Part shown: one piece after another, positions 62,101 to 64,000 of the stretch
Layout: each line of letters opens with the position of its first letter
Numbering within the stretch: the stretch's first letter is position 1
NCBI RefSeq assembly: GCF_045679555.1
Contig: NC_092092.1
Coordinates: 23,364,969-23,428,968, forward strand
Length of the DNA stretch: 64,000 nt
From: Salvelinus alpinus
Lineage: Eukaryota > Chordata > Actinopteri > Salmoniformes > Salmonidae
Direction: 5' to 3'
Program-made: the position numbers and the translations under genes
The notes under the pieces: generated by a model
Told to the model about the DNA's origin: nothing
The model's input: only the letters and a program-made list of their open reading frames with translations
The model's database searches: none

Positions 62101-63483
62101 TACATTAAGTAATTGTGAATCTCTTTTTCCAGGTTTGACTGCTTTACGAAGTGATGAAGTTATTGATTTAATGATCAAGGAGTACCCGGGCAAACATGCT
62201 GAGTATTCTGTCATTCTCCAAGAGAGGGAGCGTCAGAGGATAGCAAAAGAGTACTCTGTAAGTACTCTGAGTTCAGAGAGTATTACTAATGTTAGTATGC
62301 TCCGCAACATTGACACATTTTTTATAGCTTTGGTGTGGATGAAAAAAGGGAGTGTGAATATATGTTACAACAGCCTTTGATTTAAATTCCCAGATTATAT
62401 TTTCACTCACAGTTCATTAACGGTTGACATGGTTATTCTATATGTTGTATGGTAACATTGAATTTTTATATCCTAGAAAATGCAGCAACAAAACCCTCAG
62501 AAGGTTGAAGCCAGTAAAGTGCCAGAGTACATAAAGAAAGCTGCCAAGAAAGCTGCAGAGTTCAACAGTAACTTTAACAGGGAAAGGATGGAAGAGAGAA
62601 GGGCATATTTTGACCTTCAGACACATGTACGTTAATACCTTGAATAAACACATAGGCTTAGTAGTCATACATATTTTGTATGTGTTCATAAGAACTCCCA
62701 CTTGTTCATGTTTGAGTAGATACAGTATATCGGTACATTGGTAAACTGTAAGACTTATTTGTGTGAATTTGAACATGTAATTGTAGTGTTTCAAATGCAA
62801 CTTTCGAACAGATTATCCAAGTACCCCAAGGGAGGTATAAAGTTCTTCCTCCAGAGAGAACCAAGACTGGACCCTATCCAGTGGCCCTCATCCCTGGGCA
62901 GTTCCAAGACTATTACAAAAGGTATGGGTCACTAACCAAAAAACTAGTCTTCATGAATGAGGTCCTGACCTCTAAAGATATTTGAATAGCTGATAAATTG
63001 ATGTTCCTGTGTTTGATACAGGTACTCTCCCAACGAGCTGCGCTACTTGCCCCTGAACACAGCCCTGTTCGAGCCCCCCCTTGACCCGGAGCTGCCTGCC
63101 CTGGACAGCGATGGGGACTCGGATGATGCAGATGAAAACAAGGGAGAAGAGGGCAAGAAAAATTCAGTAAGGAACTGGATTCTGGAACTATTTTTACACG
63201 CTTCTCTTGATTTCAGAGCTTGAGATGCAATGACATGTTTTATTGTATTTCCAGTAAATGCCTAGAGATGCTTTGTAGGTTGACTATGTAAACTTCTTGG
63301 CTGCTTGCTTGAATAGTAAGAACTGAATTGTGTTTACAGGACAGCTCATCTGGAAACACCTCAGATGGGGACAGTCAGGACAGTGGAGTGCAGTCAAAGG
63401 GCAAGGCCAAGGACAGGACTGCCACCCCGGCTAAAGATGCCACCCCACGCCTCAACCAACACAAATCTGTCCCTGGGTACAAG
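48681..63483 (+). CDS. phf10: PHD finger protein 10 (BAF45a), N-terminal exons 1-9, 3' end outside window
   Basis: Exons: 48,681-48,749, 61,277-61,383, 61,552-61,682, 61,889-61,972, 62,133-62,257, 62,477-62,626, 62,812-62,921, 63,022-63,166 and 63,340-63,483. GT-AG throughout, phases consistent, 1,065 nt, 355 codons so far. Diagnostic matches to human PHF10: [92 protein letters not shown] and [20 protein letters not shown]. These form the SAY-type region and acidic linker. The two PHD fingers would follow SVPGYK, right of the window. PHF10 is a subunit of the PBAF (SWI/SNF) chromatin-remodelling complex. Intron 1 is 12.5 kb and full of mobile elements, while the other introns are below 350 bp. 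Confidence 0.97.
48750..49249. other. Start of PHF10 intron 1, rich in GTTAGCTA words
   Basis: Contains dense TAGCTA, GTTAGC and CTAACGT words (48,900-49,175), the same composition as around the first exons of TBP, PSMB1 and the DUF4806 gene. No ORF or known transposon found. Confidence 0.6.
49250..49405 (-). mobile_element. tRNA-headed SINE with L2-type 3' tail, internally deleted
   Basis: On the minus strand it begins with the tRNA-like head (GAGTGGCGCAGCGGTCTAAG) and continues GGCCCAGCGTCGTCCGCGTT. It ends TTGTAAATAATAATTTGTTC and AAGTTAAATAAAGGTTAAAT. The tail closely resembles the 3' end of the L2-type LINE at 7,735-7,790. Most of the head-to-body middle is missing. Confidence 0.85.
49406..51150 (-). 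mobile_element. Rex1-like LINE, RT to 3' end
   Basis: Minus strand RT at 51,031-50,393: [60 protein letters not shown], with [10 protein letters not shown] where the catalytic ADD is changed to ADY. The C-terminal part at 50,359-49,940 includes [20 protein letters not shown]. The 3' tail contains a local tandem duplication of about 120 bases (49,622-49,740 and 49,741-49,865). 5'-truncated. Confidence 0.93.
51309..51765 (+). mobile_element. tRNA-headed salmonid SINE, near full length
   Basis: GGGCCTCCCGAGTGGCGCAG start and B box GGGTTCGATCCC. The body matches 26,784-27,190 (GGCGGTGCACAATTATCCCA, TTTCGGAGGACGCATGACTC) and the 3' part ends GGGGAGAAAAAGGGGTAGAA followed by an AT microsatellite. 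Confidence 0.92.
51807..52049 (+). other. Pair of exon-like segments in PHF10 intron 1
   Basis: Segment A, 51,807-51,885 (79 nt), has acceptor GACTTTTTAG and donor ACAG/GTATGA. Segment B, 52,018-52,049 (32 nt), has acceptor TTTCAACCAG and donor AGA/GTAAGT. Together they make 111 nt, 37 codons without a stop in the PHF10 phase: [20 protein letters not shown], then [20 protein letters not shown]10 exons 1 and 2 meet in phase 0, so both could be included without a frameshift. The sequence is not an obvious repeat. Transcript support is unknown and chance is a real alternative. Confidence 0.35.
52175..52330. mobile_element. Foldback MITE
   Basis: Left arm CCACAGGAGGTTGGTTGCAC and ATTGGGGAGGACGGGCTCGT; right arm ATGAGCCGACCTCCCCTCAG and CAGCCTCCACAGG. 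The arms are imperfect inverses around a central AT-rich core. Common palindromic salmonid element by recollection; a half copy is at 38,027-38,060. Confidence 0.8.
52331..53394. other. PHF10 intron 1, unassigned
   Basis: A/T-rich sequence without recognised repeats or exons. A 65-codon ORF at 52,692-52,889 has no motif. Confidence 0.5.
53395..58174 (+). mobile_element. Tx1/L1-like LINE, near full length, heavily decayed
   Basis: Starts GGCCAAGATGGCGGCTTGAA, a classic L1-group beginning. ORF1 remnants at 53,700-54,420: [19 protein letters not shown]-like frame, then [20 protein letters not shown] in another. The endonuclease starts near 55,060 ([20 protein letters not shown]). The RT carries [13 protein letters not shown] (56,460) and [16 protein letters not shown] (56,960). 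The C-terminal part reads [14 protein letters not shown] (58,115). ORFs are short and shifted. It lies in sense orientation in PHF10 intron 1 and is cut by a Tc1 fragment at 58,177. Confidence 0.87.
58177..58565 (+). mobile_element. Sleeping Beauty-type Tc1 element, left terminal part
   Basis: Follows TA. CAGTTGGAAGTTTACATACA and the inner repeat CAGAAGTTTACATACTTAGT are present, ending just after the transposase ATGGGAAAATCAAAAGAAA. The rest of the element is missing. Confidence 0.9.
58566..59225. other. PHF10 intron 1, unassigned
   Basis: Contains GTTGCAAAACAATTTGCAAC (58,643-58,662), a near-perfect palindrome, and CATTTTGCAACCGAAT downstream. These resemble a repeated palindromic motif seen in salmonid DNA, but no element boundary is clear. 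Confidence 0.45.
59226..60718 (-). mobile_element. Tc1-derived element with long inverted ends
   Basis: Left end CAGTGCCTTCAGAAGGTATT; right end AATACTTTCTGAAGGCCC followed by TA. The inner arms ACAGCCTGAATTCAAAATTG and TTTTAAATTCAGGCTGTAAC also pair, giving inverted repeats of about 80 bp. The interior is reverse-complement transposase relic (AACATGATGCAGCCACCACC). No open transposase. A fragment of the same family is at 41,601-42,525. Confidence 0.9.
60783..60838 (-). mobile_element. SINE-type 3' tail fragment
   Basis: CATTTTAGTCATTTAGCAGA and CGCTCTTATCCAGAGCGACT form the reverse of the tail at 33,657-33,700. Confidence 0.75.
60839..61185 (-). mobile_element. Tc1-like element relic, 5' part reversed
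   Basis: Reads on the minus strand from ACTGAACAAAAATGTAAAGG through AATAAAAGATCGCAGAAATG and the transposase start region (GCATGCTGACTGCAGGAATG, GTCCACCAGAGCTATTGCCA) to TTGGCAGTACGTCCAATTGG. Internally deleted; its other terminus is absent. It ends about 90 bases before PHF10 exon 2. Confidence 0.8.
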
Positions 63484-64000
63484 GTAGAAGAAAAAAGCCC
63501 CTGACTTTCTCCAACAGCACTTATTTTCCCTTTCCCCTACTCCACCACCTCTTCCAGCTTCTTCAGCACTTTCAGTAGAGAGACCCTCCTTTGTCCCCAC
63601 CCCGATTTCTGGCCCTGTCACTCCTAACACACACACTCCACCAGGTGGCAATAGTTCTCTCTTGGGGCAACACTCTGCCTTCCCTCTTCCACTTGGTCCA
63701 GTTTGGTTGTGAACCGACCATATGGTTAAAGAGACGTTCCGGATCTTTGACGACTACTTAAGTATTTTTTTTAAACCTCCCGCTTTGGGCTGGATGTGGC
63801 AATGTGTAGTTCATACATGCATAGTCTATGAGTAGAATTATTGTCTTACCTCAATTAGCCACAAAATCCCTAGTTTGAAAACAACTTTTCTGGAAGCTGT
63901 GTTTTGAGCAATGCAAGCTTGGCCCACGTGGGCAAGCCCCATTGCAATTAGAGTTCCAGCCAATCTGCTTCAGCCCTTTGCCATTTGAGTGACAGCTAGC
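63484..64000. other. PHF10 intron 9 (partial)
   Basis: Starts with a GTAGAA donor after TACAAG. The sequence is pyrimidine-rich at first, then ordinary. No PHD-finger exon appears before the window ends. A minus-strand ORF at 63,394-63,651 overlaps exon 9 and is a shadow. Confidence 0.7.

Overview
The window is vertebrate nuclear DNA and almost certainly comes from a salmonid fish (Salmo, Oncorhynchus, Salvelinus or a relative). It carries Sleeping Beauty-type Tc1 elements, other Tc1-like families with TA target sites, an HpaI-type SINE, a tRNA-headed SINE whose first block reads GGGCCTCCCGGGTGGCGCAG, and many Rex1-like and L2-like LINEs. Genus cannot be decided from this sequence. No database search was possible; all names come from recognised protein motifs and remembered repeat consensus sequences.

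Host genes, left to right: (1) a relic of PDCD2, one intact MYND exon at 9,256-9,495 (+) plus a possible decayed next exon near 9,700; (2) TBP, complete, minus strand, seven coding exons between 18,415 and 16,697, 298 aa; (3) PSMB1, complete, minus strand, six exons between 24,030 and 21,903, 237 aa; (4) an unnamed zinc-finger gene with a C-terminal DUF4806 domain, plus strand, six exons 28,471-32,575, 421 aa, with a 30-bp coding minisatellite; (5) PHF10, plus strand, exon 1 at 48,681 and exons 2-9 at 61,277-63,483, running off the right edge before its PHD fingers. PDCD2, TBP, PSMB1 and PHF10 are neighbours on human 6q27, so this is a conserved block. Here PSMB1 lies on the same strand as TBP, whereas the mammalian pair is divergent.

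Everything else is mostly mobile DNA. 1-7,790: stacked LINE, Tc1 and Ty3/Gypsy fragments ending in a full-length L2-type LINE whose 1,278-codon ORF is unbroken and carries a 2A-like ribosome-skipping motif. 7,837-8,945: piggyBac relic. 10,265-15,805: a Rex1-like LINE with a second LINE inside it. 19,190-20,600, 24,100-26,495 and 27,225-28,412: relics of a CCHC ORF1 retroelement with a (GAA)n tail, each upstream of, and in the same orientation as, TBP, PSMB1 and the DUF4806 gene. 33,061-48,151: LINE, Tc1, SINE and Gypsy layers. 48,750-61,276: PHF10 intron 1, swollen by about a dozen insertions including a Tx1/L1-like LINE.

Points most worth following up: the CCHC ORF1-only elements at three successive promoters, the intact 2A-bearing LINE, a pair of in-frame exon-like segments in PHF10 intron 1, the DUF4806 gene with its repeat array, and the PDCD2 relic.
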